A DNA stretch of 64,000 bases, from positions 51,007 through 115,006 of the forward strand of contig NZ_JAMOKX010000006.1 of NCBI RefSeq assembly GCF_023646285.1. The letters are read 5' to 3'. Under the pieces are notes generated by a model, which did not search any database, was not told the DNA's origin, and was given only the letters and a program-made list of their open reading frames with translations. The position numbers and the translations under genes were made by a program. Shown here piece after piece: positions 44,861 to 53,980 of this stretch; the stretch's first letter is position 1; each line of letters starts with the position of its first letter. The DNA is from Helicobacter colisuis. Its GTDB lineage: Bacteria > Campylobacterota > Campylobacteria > Campylobacterales > Helicobacteraceae.

Positions 44861-45850
44861 TTAGAATAAGGTAAAATCAATCAATCCCTTTTTTGCTAAA
44901 AAGAAGCGAAATTTCTTTGGGATTTTGTTTTTGCGGAAAGTTTCTTTTTGGGATTTGGTTAGCTTATAGTGTGTGTAGGGAAAAATACAGATTTGATTTT
45001 GGGATTTTTCTAGAGCGATTTTGCCACCTAAAACGATAGAAAATTCTTGCTTGGTTAAGTGGGTTTGGCATTGCTGTTTTTGGGTTTTACTTAAGCAGTA
45101 ACCTAGTTTTTTGGAGGCTTTGTCAATATAATAGAGACTAAGAGCGCTGTGTTTAAAAACAAAAAATCCCCCTAAATCTTCCAAATTTGTCTTGGAATGC
45201 TCTTTAGCTAGGAGTTCTAGGCTAAATTGAATCCCAGTTTGGAAATTTTGAATGAGAGGATTGGCAAAATATTTTCTAAAATAATTTCGCTTATAAGTGG
45301 TATCTGTATTGCTAGAATCTTCAAAATAAAAGATTTTATGGGTTTGCAAATACATTTGAAGCGTGATTCTTGGTAGAAAAATCATAGGGCGGAGAATGTA
45401 GCAGGTTTTTTGATTTTGTTTCCAAAAGAGGCTTTTGGGGGGTATTTGCATATTTTCTATACTAGTTCCTTTGCAAAATTGCATTAAAAACCATTCTAAA
45501 TTATCATTGAGTTGGTGGGCTAAAATAAGATTTTGATAGGAATTTTGAGAGACTAAAGAGGTAAAAAAATCATAACGAATCGCCCTTGCATTTGCTTCAA
45601 AGTTTTTGTTAATTTTGGGAGCTTTAAGCGTGTAGCATTGTTTGTTATCCCAAAAGCAGAGTGTTTTTGCCCTTGAGATTTCTAGGTGTGATTGCTGTCT
45701 TATTCCATAATCCACTATTGCCACATCAAAGGTAATTCCATAGCTTTTTAGCAAAAAATAAAGCGCTGTTGAATCTAATCCTCCCGAAAAAGCAAGGAGA
45801 TTCTTTGCATCTTTTAATTCTTCTAAAAATTCTAATTTAGGCTTTTCCAA
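44861..45850 (-). CDS. tilS: tRNA(Ile)-lysidine synthetase
   Basis: Adds lysine to C34 of the CAU-anticodon tRNA so that it reads AUA as isoleucine; essential in an AT-rich genome. The 329 residues contain the PP-loop FSGGLDSTALYFLL at about 21-34, the LAHQLNDNLEWFLMQFCKG segment near 125 (family H-x-x-D-D/N) and RPMIFLPR near 165. The C-terminal domains are short compared with E. coli (432), as usual for Helicobacter. The start is a TTG overlapping the end of rimO by 14 bases. Confidence 0.92.
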   Translation of the reverse strand: MEKPKLEFLEELKDAKNLLAFSGGLDSTALYFLLKSYGITFDVAIVDYGIRQQSHLEISRAKTLCFWDNKQCYTLKAPKINKNFEANARAIRYDFFTSLVSQNSYQNLILAHQLNDNLEWFLMQFCKGTSIENMQIPPKSLFWKQNQKTCYILRPMIFLPRITLQMYLQTHKIFYFEDSSNTDTTYKRNYFRKYFANPLIQNFQTGIQFSLELLAKEHSKTNLEDLGGFFVFKHSALSLYYIDKASKKLGYCLSKTQKQQCQTHLTKQEFSIVLGGKIALEKSQNQICIFPYTHYKLTKSQKETFRKNKIPKKFRFFLAKKGLIDFTLF

Positions 45851-47168
45851 TCACGCAACCTAAAATGTTTTCCCCTGCAATTTCAGTGATTTTTACTTTG
45901 TAATAACCGCTTGTGATTTCTTCATCAATAGTTTTGTCGTTGATTAAAATCTCCCCATCAATTTCAGGAGCAAATCTTAACTCTCGTCCTGCGTAGAAAA
46001 ACTCGTGTTCTTTGGATTTGCCCTCAATAAGTGCTGTGATTTCTGCACCTTTTAGTTTTTTTAGATTTTGTTGGTATTGTTGTGTGAATATTTTGTTGAT
46101 TTTCTTTAGCCTTGAATGGATTGTTTTACTAGGGATTTGCTCCATTGTAGCGCTTTTAGTTCCTTCCTCTTTGGAGTAGGCAAAGAAATTAATGCGATCA
46201 AAAGAAAAATTTTCTACTAATTGACAAAGCTCATCAAATTCTTCTTCTCCTTCACCGGGATGTCCTAGAATAAAGCTAGTTCTAACAAAGCTATTGGGTG
46301 CTTTCCGCATCATTTCTAAAAGCTCCATAAACTCTCCACTTCTGCCCATAGCTTTAAGCACTTTTTGGGAAGCGTGTTGCAGTGGCATATCAAAGTAATT
46401 ATGAAAAATTGGCGAATCAATAATTTTTTGAATAAGCTTCTTAGAGGTGGTGGAAGGGTAGAGATAAAGGATTCTAGCGCTTTTAATATTTACTCCCTCT
46501 TTAGCTAGTTCTTCAATGCCGCTAATAAGCTCTACAAGTCCATCTTTAATCCCTAAATCGCGCAAATAAGAGCTAGAATCTTGAGAGATAAAAGTAAAAT
46601 CACTATAGCCTTCAGAGGCAAGGTTGCGCACTTCTTTTAGAGTGGATTGAAGTGTGCGCGAATGCAATTTGCCCTTAAAGCTTGGAATAGCACAAAAGCT
46701 ACATTTTTGATTACAGCCCTCTGAGAGCTTGATGTAAGCGTGTATTTTTGATCCGCTAATGATTCGCTTATTGGTCTCATTGGCTAAAAAGACTCCCTTT
46801 GCATTAGAGAGGATTCTCTCCCCCTTTTTGCGTTCTTCTATCATTTTGTCAATTTTGTCATAATCTCCCACGCCGGTGATAATATCAAGTTCAGGAATCT
46901 CCTCTTTTAGTTCTTTGGCATAGCGTTCGCTAAGGCAACCACTAGCTACTAGAATCGCCCCTTGTTTTTTTGTTTCTAGGGCTTCTAGTAGCGTTTGAAT
47001 GCTTTCTTTTTTGGCCGCTTCAATAAATCCGCAAGTATTGACAATAATCACATCGGCTTCATTGATTTCTTGTGTGTTTTCATAATCACTAAGTTTGCCT
47101 AGCATCACCTCGCTATCAACGAGATTTTTAGTGCAACCTAGTGAAATAAGATGAAGTTTTTTTTGCAT
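45837..47168 (-). CDS. rimO: Ribosomal protein S12 methylthiotransferase RimO
   Basis: Radical SAM enzyme adding a methylthio group to an aspartate of ribosomal protein S12. From the ATG at 47168 it has 443 residues. The UPF0004 domain has LHLISLGCTKNLVDSEVM (Cys12) and VNTCGFIEAAKKES near 48. The radical SAM cluster motif is SEGCNQKCSFCAIPSFKG near 145, and a TRAM domain closes the C-terminus (about 375-443). The sequence ISLGCTKN...DSE distinguishes RimO from MiaB. The frame is open for 18 more codons upstream, but those overlap ruvA and the ATG gives the family-typical start. Confidence 0.95.
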   Translation of the reverse strand: MQKKLHLISLGCTKNLVDSEVMLGKLSDYENTQEINEADVIIVNTCGFIEAAKKESIQTLLEALETKKQGAILVASGCLSERYAKELKEEIPELDIITGVGDYDKIDKMIEERKKGERILSNAKGVFLANETNKRIISGSKIHAYIKLSEGCNQKCSFCAIPSFKGKLHSRTLQSTLKEVRNLASEGYSDFTFISQDSSSYLRDLGIKDGLVELISGIEELAKEGVNIKSARILYLYPSTTSKKLIQKIIDSPIFHNYFDMPLQHASQKVLKAMGRSGEFMELLEMMRKAPNSFVRTSFILGHPGEGEEEFDELCQLVENFSFDRINFFAYSKEEGTKSATMEQIPSKTIHSRLKKINKIFTQQYQQNLKKLKGAEITALIEGKSKEHEFFYAGRELRFAPEIDGEILINDKTIDEEITSGYYKVKITEIAGENILGCVIGKA

Positions 47169-47169
47169 T

Positions 47170-47745
47170 TTATAAACCTTGTATTTTTTTGAGTGCGGCT
47201 TTAACCATTTGCCCCACCTCATTTTTTTCTAAACCTTTAATGGCTTTTTGAATAATATCATTTTTATAACCTAGCGATTCAAGGGCTAGAATAACTTGAT
47301 TGTAATCTGAATCTTTGTGATTTGTCTCATTTTGGCTTAGCTCTAGCGACCAACCAGAGAGTTCTACTAGGATTCTCCCTGCACTTTTTGGACCAATTCC
47401 AGGCACTCTTTGCATGGATTTAATGTCATTGTTTTCTACTACTTTAGCAAAAGTTTGTGGTGTATAGGTGGAGAGAATTGCCATAGCAACTTTGGGTCCT
47501 ACGCCATTAATTTTAATGAGCGTATCAAAGAGTTTTTTTTCACTAGATTCTAAAAAGCCAAAGAGATTTTGTGCATCTTCGCGAATAATGTGTGTGGTAA
47601 GTAGCGTAATAGAATCGCCTTTGTTTTGAGTGATTTGGTTACTTGTTTGTAGAGAGATAAAAACTTCATAGACAACTCCAGCGCAACTAATAGCTATCTT
47701 GGTGGGCTCTTTGGAGAAAATTTTTCCTTCTAGGGCAATAATCAT
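47170..47745 (-). CDS. ruvA: Holliday junction branch migration protein RuvA
   Basis: Tetrameric junction-binding subunit of the RuvAB motor. The 191 residues show the OB-fold domain (MIIALEGKIFSKEPTKIAIS), the helix-hairpin-helix pair (LIKINGVGPKVAMAIL near 78, MQRVPGIGPKSAGRILVEL near 112) and the C-terminal RuvB-binding helices (ALESLGYKNDIIQKAI near 150). It lies eight bases downstream of the DUF342 gene and one base upstream of rimO's start. The same ruvA-DUF342-murJ neighbourhood occurs in H. pylori. Confidence 0.95.
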   Translation of the reverse strand: MIIALEGKIFSKEPTKIAISCAGVVYEVFISLQTSNQITQNKGDSITLLTTHIIREDAQNLFGFLESSEKKLFDTLIKINGVGPKVAMAILSTYTPQTFAKVVENNDIKSMQRVPGIGPKSAGRILVELSGWSLELSQNETNHKDSDYNQVILALESLGYKNDIIQKAIKGLEKNEVGQMVKAALKKIQGL

Positions 47746-47753
47746 TTTGTCTC

Positions 47754-49544
47754 CTATAAAACTAAATGGATTTTATCATTTTTAAAAATAACTCTTGAGG
47801 GCTCTCCAGCTTTTGGGATTAGCATAAATTCATTTTTGGGAGAATAGAAAACATAATGGATTTCATTGTATCCCACCCAACCACTTTGCACAACAATAGT
47901 GCCTTCTTTGGTTGCTAAATCAAGCTTATTTAAAGCATTGTAAGCCTGTTTGGAGAGTTCGCTTAGGGTGTTGATTTTTGCTTTTTTTTCTTTAAGTGCG
48001 ATCACTCGTGCGTGGTATTCTTGGAATTTAGCAAGTAAGTAGCTTGGTGGATTTGTGTTAGTATTTTTGTAATGGATTAGAATCTTTCGCATTTCATTGG
48101 CAGTATTTTTGATTTTTTGCAACTCTAGGCTTTCAACTTTTAATTCTTTGGTAAGCAAAATGGCTTCTTTGATTGAAGAATCTTTTTGGTCTAAAAGCTT
48201 TTGGTATAGCGCTTTGTTTTCTAAGCTATAATTAGCAGCAATGTAGAATCGGTTTTCACCCTTTTGCATAAGAGAAACCTCAATTTTTTTGGTGGCGTAT
48301 AAAAAGGCATTTGAATGCAGGGTTTGGATAATGATTTCTTCTGCATAAATTTTACCTCCATACATTTGTTCCACTTCTACCCTTTGGGCTTCAATGATTC
48401 CAGTCTCTAAAGTTTTTATTTTGACATTTTTGGCTTGGAGATAGCCCTTGTGGTTTTTGATAGTGGCTGTTGTGGCATAGATTTTTGAATCTTGATGTGT
48501 AAAACCACCAATAAAAACTTCATTTGCGTTAATTTGTGCATTAGCCCCGACATTGCCTTGGATATTGATTTTAGAGGCTTGGACTTTCATTCCTTGTCCA
48601 AGCGCTTCTTTGAGTGAATCAGTTTCGGTAATATTAATCTCTGTCCCACTTTCAATCTTGCCAATAAGTGAGCCGGTTGTTTTGAGATTGACTTCCTTAG
48701 TCTCTAGGCTATTTTCTATATAAAGATAATCATCTTCGTATTTTAAAATCCCGCCAATTGCAGCAAGATAGCGAATCTCTAGAGGAGTTTCTTTGAGTTT
48801 AATGCTGTTGGGGTCAAATTTAAGTGTGCAGGGCTGATCAAGTGTTTTTGGATTTTCAGGGACTATATATTCACCACGGATATTTCTACCAGGTTTGCCC
48901 TTGGTAGCTTTATGAAAAATGCAGATGATTTCATCGGCTATAAGCGTTTGGAAATTTTGAGTTACTTCTTTTTTGAATTCAAGTGAGCTCTCATTTGGCG
49001 GAATGTAGCCAAAGCTTTGAGAGAGTAGGTAATTGACTTCTTTTTTGAGCGGATATTTTAAGATGCTTAAAAAATCTTTTAAAGCTTGTTTTTCTTCTTC
49101 TTCTTTAATAAATAAAATACGATTCCATGCTTTGAATTTCTTGATTTGGAGATAGAGATTTTCAAATTCTTGTGCGTTAAACACAAATCCTTCTCGGAAT
49201 GTTATAAAAGCTTTTGAGAAAAACTTATCAGTAATCATATGGAATCGTGTTTCTTTTTTTTCTTTTTTGAACACAAGAATAGAATAGCGTTGAGAGATGA
49301 GAAGGTTGGGTTCTAAGAGATTATTGTAATGGTTAAAAAAAGTATTGGCTTCGCTTTCTTTTAGCGATTGGGGAGAGTAATCATAGGTTTTTTTGACATA
49401 GGTTGTGATTCCGCGTAATTCAAAATCAAGCGTATCTAAATTGCAACTTGATTGTGAAGCAATTTGCCTAAAAGCAAATTTAATATCCTCACATTCATTG
49501 ATATAATAGGGTCTAAATGAGTTTTGCAAATCTTTTTTTAACAT
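47754..49544 (-). CDS. DUF342 / FapA-type polymer-forming protein
   Basis: A 596-residue cytosolic protein of the DUF342 (FapA) family. The central part (about 225-425) is the family's repeated right-handed beta-helix (GTKGKPGRNIRGEYIVPE-like KATKGKPGRNIRGEYIVPEN near 214, then many strand repeats such as VQASKINIQGNVGANAQINA). The N-terminal 200 residues are lineage specific and a coiled coil lies near 450-530. FapA homologues influence polar flagellum placement in Vibrio and envelope or biofilm functions elsewhere; the role here is unproven. Conserved position between ruvA and murJ. Confidence 0.8.
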   Translation of the reverse strand: MLKKDLQNSFRPYYINECEDIKFAFRQIASQSSCNLDTLDFELRGITTYVKKTYDYSPQSLKESEANTFFNHYNNLLEPNLLISQRYSILVFKKEKKETRFHMITDKFFSKAFITFREGFVFNAQEFENLYLQIKKFKAWNRILFIKEEEEKQALKDFLSILKYPLKKEVNYLLSQSFGYIPPNESSLEFKKEVTQNFQTLIADEIICIFHKATKGKPGRNIRGEYIVPENPKTLDQPCTLKFDPNSIKLKETPLEIRYLAAIGGILKYEDDYLYIENSLETKEVNLKTTGSLIGKIESGTEINITETDSLKEALGQGMKVQASKINIQGNVGANAQINANEVFIGGFTHQDSKIYATTATIKNHKGYLQAKNVKIKTLETGIIEAQRVEVEQMYGGKIYAEEIIIQTLHSNAFLYATKKIEVSLMQKGENRFYIAANYSLENKALYQKLLDQKDSSIKEAILLTKELKVESLELQKIKNTANEMRKILIHYKNTNTNPPSYLLAKFQEYHARVIALKEKKAKINTLSELSKQAYNALNKLDLATKEGTIVVQSGWVGYNEIHYVFYSPKNEFMLIPKAGEPSRVIFKNDKIHLVL

Positions 49545-49627
49545 ATTCTAAAAGCTTTTTATGTAAAAATATTGCCTTATTTTATCAAAAACCCTATAAG
49601 AAAAAGATTACATAAAGAGAATGACAA

Positions 49628-51037
49628 ATGTTTTTAAGGGCTTTTTTAACTAATAGTAGCGGAATCTTGGCTTCAAGAATCTTAGGATTTATCCGCGATT
49701 TGATGACAGCTAGCATTTTGGGAGCTGGGATTTATAGCGATATTTTTTTTGTGGCTTTTAAATTGCCTAATCTTTTTAGGCGAATTTTTGGGGAAGGAGC
49801 GTTTAATCAAGCTTTTTTACCTAGCTTTTTTCAAGCGCGATTCCGCGGTGGATTTGCCTTAAAGATTCTTGCAGTTTTTTGCGGAATCTTGTTTGTTTTA
49901 TCAATGTTAGTTTGGAGCTTTCAAAAAGAAGTTACTAAGGTTTTGGCTTATGGGTTTAGTGATGAGAATATCACACTTGCAGCACCCCTAGTGGCGATTA
50001 ATTTTTGGTATTTACTTTTGGTTTTTGTGGTAACTTTTTTGGGAGCAATGCTACAATATAAGCGAAATTTTACCGCGTGGGCGTATTCTCCGGCACTTTT
50101 AAATTTGGCAATGATTGCGGCTTTGTTTTTAGCGCGAAATAGTCCTGCTTATGAGGCGGTTTTGTGGCTTAGTTACGGAGTTTTAGCTGGTGGAGTGGCA
50201 CAGATTTTATTGCATTTTTATCCGATGTGGAGATTGAAGTTTTTTAGGCTTTTGTGTGTTGGTTTTAAGGAATTAAAGAGCAAAAAAGAAGCGGTAAATG
50301 CAAGTGTGAAATCTTTTTATAAACAATTTTTTCCTGCAATGATTGGGAGTTCTAGCGCACAACTAGCTTCCTTTATTGATACGCTTTTGGCATCTTTTTT
50401 GACAAGTGGGGCGATTTCGTATTTGTATTATGCAAACAGAATCTTTCAGCTTCCCTTAGCTATTTTTGCGATTGCAACTTCCACGGCGCTTTTTCCCTTG
50501 GTTGCTAAATATCTCAAAGAAAAGCAAGAGTTAAAAGCCCTAAAGGAGCTTTCTCGCTCTTTTTGGCTTTTGTGCTTTTTGCTTGGAGCTTGTGTGATTG
50601 GCGGGGTTTTGTTGCAAAATGAAATTATTTGGCTTTTGTTTGAGAGAGGGCAGTTTGGGCGTGAGAATACGCTAGAGACAGCAGCAGTTTTTAGCGCTTA
50701 TATGTTTGGGCTTTTGCCCTTTGGGCTTTCTAGAATCTTTTCTTTGTGGCTTTATTCGCAAAACAAACAAGCCCTAGCAGCAAAAATCACAGCATTTTCT
50801 TTGGGTGTTGGGACAATTTGTTCGCTTGTGTTAATGCAGTTTTATGGCGCGGTTGGTTTGGCAATAGCAGGAAGTATTAGTGGTTTTTTTGTATTTTTTC
50901 TAACCTTACATTATTTTGGTTGGGGGAGATTTTTTAGCATTTTAAATCACCCCAAATGGCTTTTGATTATTGTTGCTTTGTTAGCTTTGGAGATTGTTTT
51001 GATTATGTTTTTTAAACAATATATTTTTATGCTTTAG
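49628..51037 (+). CDS. murJ: Lipid II flippase MurJ
   Basis: Moves lipid II across the inner membrane for peptidoglycan synthesis. The 469 residues form about 13-14 membrane helices of the MOP fold. The start is family-typical: SSGILASRILGFIRDLMTAS (about 10-29), then FKLPNLFRRIFGEGAFNQAFLP near 48-70 containing the conserved arginines. QLASFIDTLLASFL near 245 holds further functional residues. It is transcribed divergently from the DUF342 gene across 83 bases and ends three bases before the convergent radical SAM gene. Confidence 0.95.
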   Translation: MFLRAFLTNSSGILASRILGFIRDLMTASILGAGIYSDIFFVAFKLPNLFRRIFGEGAFNQAFLPSFFQARFRGGFALKILAVFCGILFVLSMLVWSFQKEVTKVLAYGFSDENITLAAPLVAINFWYLLLVFVVTFLGAMLQYKRNFTAWAYSPALLNLAMIAALFLARNSPAYEAVLWLSYGVLAGGVAQILLHFYPMWRLKFFRLLCVGFKELKSKKEAVNASVKSFYKQFFPAMIGSSSAQLASFIDTLLASFLTSGAISYLYYANRIFQLPLAIFAIATSTALFPLVAKYLKEKQELKALKELSRSFWLLCFLLGACVIGGVLLQNEIIWLLFERGQFGRENTLETAAVFSAYMFGLLPFGLSRIFSLWLYSQNKQALAAKITAFSLGVGTICSLVLMQFYGAVGLAIAGSISGFFVFFLTLHYFGWGRFFSILNHPKWLLIIVALLALEIVLIMFFKQYIFML

Positions 51038-51040
51038 GTA

Positions 51041-51958
51041 TTATTTGATAGCAAAAAATTCTATGCCATTAATACTTTTTAATAAAATAATCCCTTCTTG
51101 CTGTAATTCTAAAAGTCTTTGAATGCTTGTTTTACTCCACAGGCTTTGTATGTCTGCTTTGCTCATAGGACGCAGGGCTAGGGTTTTTAGAATCTCATCT
51201 TTTGAGAGTTCTAAATTGTCTTTTTTTGGGCTTGTGATTCTCTTGGGTAAAAACACAGGTATGCCATAGCTTTTAAAAATTGCTTCAAAGTTTTCTAACG
51301 ATTCTTGTGAAATAGGATCAACTTTGTAAGCAGGTGGTCTATCAATACTGCCTATATCTAGTCTTTTTAGTCGCATTGGTGCTAGGAATCTTGCCATTTT
51401 TTGCACTTCTTTTGGATCATCATTCACGCCTTTGACAAAAAGAATTTCTGCATAAAGTTCTCCGCTAAAGTCGGAGCTAAATTGGTAGATTCCTTGCAAG
51501 ATTTGTTCTAGGGAAATATTTTTAATGGGTCTATCGATTTTTTTAAAGACTTCAGGAGAGATGGCATCAAGAGAGAATTTGACTTTATCAAATAGCAAAC
51601 AAGCCCTAGAAACACTTAAATCCCAAAGTAAAGAGCCATTGGTTAATAATAGGGTTTGCGTGTCGCCTTTTATGTCTTCTAGTCGTAGCATTAATTCGTA
51701 TAAATTAGGGTAGAGTGTGGGCTCTCCATTTGCAGTAATGGTTAGGGATTGGATATTTTTAAATTTATTTAGAGCTTCTTTTATGGCAGTTAGGATTGTA
51801 TCAACTTCTAAGATATTTTGCATAGAATCTTGAGCTTTTTTGCCCTCTAGTTCGCAGTAGAGGCAGTCATAATTGCATTGTTTGGTTTGGGGTGAGAGAT
51901 CTACACCTAGCGATTCTCCAAACCTCCTTGAAGTAATAGGTCCAAAAATGATATTCAT
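51041..51958 (-). CDS. Radical SAM protein of unknown function (COG0731-like)
   Basis: A 305-residue radical SAM protein. Near the N-terminus is FGPITSRRFGESLGVDL, followed by the cluster motif CxxxCxxC at Cys28, Cys32 and Cys35 (QCNYDCLYCELEG), then ANGEPTLYPNLYELM near 95, LLTNGSLLW near 125 and VKGVNDDPKEV near 193. The arrangement matches the Fe-S oxidoreductase group COG0731, related to the tRNA wybutosine enzyme TYW1 and widespread in Campylobacterota without an assigned substrate. Three bases separate it from the convergent murJ end, with no terminator visible between them. Confidence 0.82.
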   Translation of the reverse strand: MNIIFGPITSRRFGESLGVDLSPQTKQCNYDCLYCELEGKKAQDSMQNILEVDTILTAIKEALNKFKNIQSLTITANGEPTLYPNLYELMLRLEDIKGDTQTLLLTNGSLLWDLSVSRACLLFDKVKFSLDAISPEVFKKIDRPIKNISLEQILQGIYQFSSDFSGELYAEILFVKGVNDDPKEVQKMARFLAPMRLKRLDIGSIDRPPAYKVDPISQESLENFEAIFKSYGIPVFLPKRITSPKKDNLELSKDEILKTLALRPMSKADIQSLWSKTSIQRLLELQQEGIILLKSINGIEFFAIK

Positions 51959-52045
51959 AGCTTTTCCTAATGGTTAAGGGATTTTTTAAGATTATAACAC
52001 AAAGGTATTAAAGCAGATTTATAAAGTAGATTCTAAAGCAGAGAA

Positions 52046-52069
52046 AACTTTAGAGAAAACTCTAAAGTT
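52046..52069 (-). terminator. Hairpin at the end of the YceI gene
   Basis: A 10-base stem AACTTTAGAG / CTCTAAAGTT (52046-52055 and 52060-52069) with a four-base loop overlaps the YceI stop codon by two bases. On the minus strand it is followed by TTTTC, so it is a reasonable intrinsic terminator. Confidence 0.55.
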
Positions 52070-52610
52070 ATTGTGGATTAGCAGTGAGCGTGAGTAGGAT
52101 TTTAACTTCATCGCCTACTAGGCTATCTTTAAGATTAGATTCCCATACCACATCAAAATCAGAACGCTTGATTGTTGCATTAGCTTTGATTTGCAAGGTT
52201 GCGCCATTAAGTGTTTCTGTGCTTTGAAGCACGATAGGCTTTGTGATGCCTTTGATGGTTAAATCCCCATAAATTTTACCTGTTTCAAACTTAGTCATTT
52301 TAAAAGTCATATTTGGATATTTTTTAGAATCAAAAATATCTGCAGCGTTTAAATGTTCATCGCGTTTGGCATTAGCTGTATCAACAGAGGCAATTTCAAC
52401 GCTACCTTCTAGCAAATTTAGGACTTTTTTAGCTGCATCATAGTCAATATTGGCACTGAATTTATCAAATTTTCCATCTACTTTGGTGAGCTTGAGATGA
52501 GAAATTTCAAAATTTACTTGAGAGTTGTTTGGATCTAAGGCATACGGCTCAGCCAAAAGGGGATAGCTAAATAGAGCAACAAAAGCAGAAATAGATAAGA
52601 TTTTTTTCAT
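52068..52610 (-). CDS. YceI family periplasmic lipid-binding protein
   Basis: A 180-residue exported protein with a signal peptide of 20 residues (LLA before EPY). The mature lipocalin-like YceI domain runs YALDPNNSQVNFEISHLKLT, then VEIASVDTANAKRDEHLNAADIFDSKKYPNMTF-type core (family S-V-x-T-x-x-x-x-R-D-x-H-L near 75-95), TIKGITKPI near 125 and VVWESNLKDSLVGDEVKI near the end. Members bind polyisoprenoid or similar lipids; H. pylori HP1286 is of this family. Monocistronic by appearance, with a hairpin at its end. Confidence 0.93.
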   Translation of the reverse strand: MKKILSISAFVALFSYPLLAEPYALDPNNSQVNFEISHLKLTKVDGKFDKFSANIDYDAAKKVLNLLEGSVEIASVDTANAKRDEHLNAADIFDSKKYPNMTFKMTKFETGKIYGDLTIKGITKPIVLQSTETLNGATLQIKANATIKRSDFDVVWESNLKDSLVGDEVKILLTLTANPQ

Positions 52611-53059
52611 AGAACGATCCTTTTTTTTAGATTGAATATGGAGATTATAGCATATATTTTAGAAATTATTTTTATGTGAAGGTGATTGGCTGTTTTGTGG
52701 GTGTTTAATTTTGTGTAGAGTAGGGGATGGGTAGCGCTTGATGCAATGGGTTTGATGGCAAAGCGTAATGCAAAAGGTGCTAAGATGTAAATCCAAAACC
52801 CATAGCTCAAAAACTCTCATTTCTAATATATTAGGAAGAGGAGATAGGCTTTATATAAGCAAAAGATTTAAATTCTATTGAACAATAGGTTTTAATTTGC
52901 CTTGATTGGGTTTTTATATTGTCAATAGCTTTTAATGCCATTTTTTGTCATATAAAAAATGGCATTAAAAATCACTTTTCTATATTTATTTTATATGATA
53001 AAATTGATGTTATTGTGGGTGGAGTGTGTCAAATGTAGCACCTATAGCCACGATTTGAA
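52611..53059. other. 449-base gap without a convincing gene
   Basis: The longest non-coding stretch of the window. The first part is the leader of the YceI gene (ribosome-binding site AAGGATC at about 52615). A 67-codon minus-strand frame (52607-52810) overlaps this leader and the YceI start, has no ribosome-binding site and no family features, so I do not call it. On the plus strand 23 codons after a stop near 52720-52790 read like protein (VALDAMGLMAKRNAKGAKM), perhaps a decayed gene end. A strong inverted repeat lies at 52930-52970. Confidence 0.5.
52930..52970. terminator. 17-base perfect inverted repeat, terminator-like
   Basis: Bases 52930-52946 and 52954-52970 are perfectly complementary (core TTAATGCCATTTTTT) with a seven-base loop. 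It lies about 90 bases past the cmoB stop on the minus strand. The stem contains its own T and A runs, so it could end transcription from either side; the stem is longer and less GC-rich than a standard intrinsic terminator. Confidence 0.4.
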
Positions 53060-53980
53060 CTATTTTTTTGCTTTGAGATAAGCTCTTTGTGGGGCAGGAT
53101 AGCCTTCTATGGTTTTTGTCTTATCGGGGGTTAGAAAATCCTCCAAACTCTCTGCATTACTCCAAGGAGTTTTTCTTTGTTCATCGATGCCTGTTTTTAG
53201 GGTTGCAATATGCGTGATTTCTTTAAAACCACAAAATTCTAGCCAGTTTATAAAAGTTTTTAAGGTAGGGATAAAATAGACATTGGGCATTTTGGCATAG
53301 CGTTTGTTGCGTGGGCAAAGCGCAATCTCATCATTTCCTTCTATGATAATGCTATCAAAAATTGCTTCCCCGCCTTGTTTTAGGGAATTGTAGATGGTTT
53401 TAATAGAATCGATGGGGCTTTTACGATGATAAAGCACTCCAAGACAAAGTAAAATATCAAAGTTAATATCTAAAAAAGGCAAATCCTCAATGCCTAAAAG
53501 CTCAAAATTAAGCCTTGAATCTTGGATAAAAAACTGCATAAAATCAAATTGTAATTTGCATAAGGGCATAGGATCTAAGCCGATGATTTTTTGGGGATTT
53601 TCTTTAAGCATTCTAAACATATAATAGCCATTATTACAACCAATATCCCCTATGATTTTATTTTGTAAATTTAGATGAGGCTCTAGAATATTGTATTTAA
53701 TGGCACTATTCCACTCGCTAAGAATCTCCAAAGAATTAATCTTAAAAGGTCCTTTTCTCCAAGGAATAAGGGTTTTTGCCACTTCTGTAATGTGGTGGAG
53801 TGAAGATTCTGTGAGATTGGGCAAAGAGAGATTAATAAAATCATCAAAGCTAAAAGTAGCATTTCCTAGCTCATTTTGGGGAAGGCTTTGCAAGGAGTTT
53901 AGGGATTCAAATAAAGGTGCAATGTGTTTGTGAGTTAATGCTAAATTGCGCTTTGCTTGGATTTCTTTTAGGCTTTGCAT
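53060..53980 (-). CDS. cmoB: tRNA U34 carboxymethyltransferase CmoB
   Basis: Uses carboxy-S-adenosylmethionine to make 5-carboxymethoxyuridine at the wobble base. The 306-residue protein has the CmoB linker LIPWRKGPFKINSLEILSEW near residue 90, the SAM motif IIGDIGCNNGYYMFRML near 128, PMPLCKLQF near 157, LGVLYHRKSPIDSI near 205 and MPNVYFIPT near 255. All are family signatures. Its start touches the stop of a small lipoprotein gene (shared base), so the two are co-transcribed. cmoA, which supplies the cofactor, is not in the window. Confidence 0.94.
   Translation of the reverse strand: MQSLKEIQAKRNLALTHKHIAPLFESLNSLQSLPQNELGNATFSFDDFINLSLPNLTESSLHHITEVAKTLIPWRKGPFKINSLEILSEWNSAIKYNILEPHLNLQNKIIGDIGCNNGYYMFRMLKENPQKIIGLDPMPLCKLQFDFMQFFIQDSRLNFELLGIEDLPFLDINFDILLCLGVLYHRKSPIDSIKTIYNSLKQGGEAIFDSIIIEGNDEIALCPRNKRYAKMPNVYFIPTLKTFINWLEFCGFKEITHIATLKTGIDEQRKTPWSNAESLEDFLTPDKTKTIEGYPAPQRAYLKAKK

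Noticed and set aside
52607..52810. 67-codon minus-strand frame upstream of the YceI gene
   Set aside because: No ribosome-binding site, overlaps the YceI start and leader, no family features.
52992..53075. 19-codon protein-like minus-strand stretch (IVQIVAIGATFDTLHPQ) after the cmoB stop, possibly a thioesterase tail
   Set aside because: Only 19 codons beyond cmoB, with no start of its own; too short to support a remnant.
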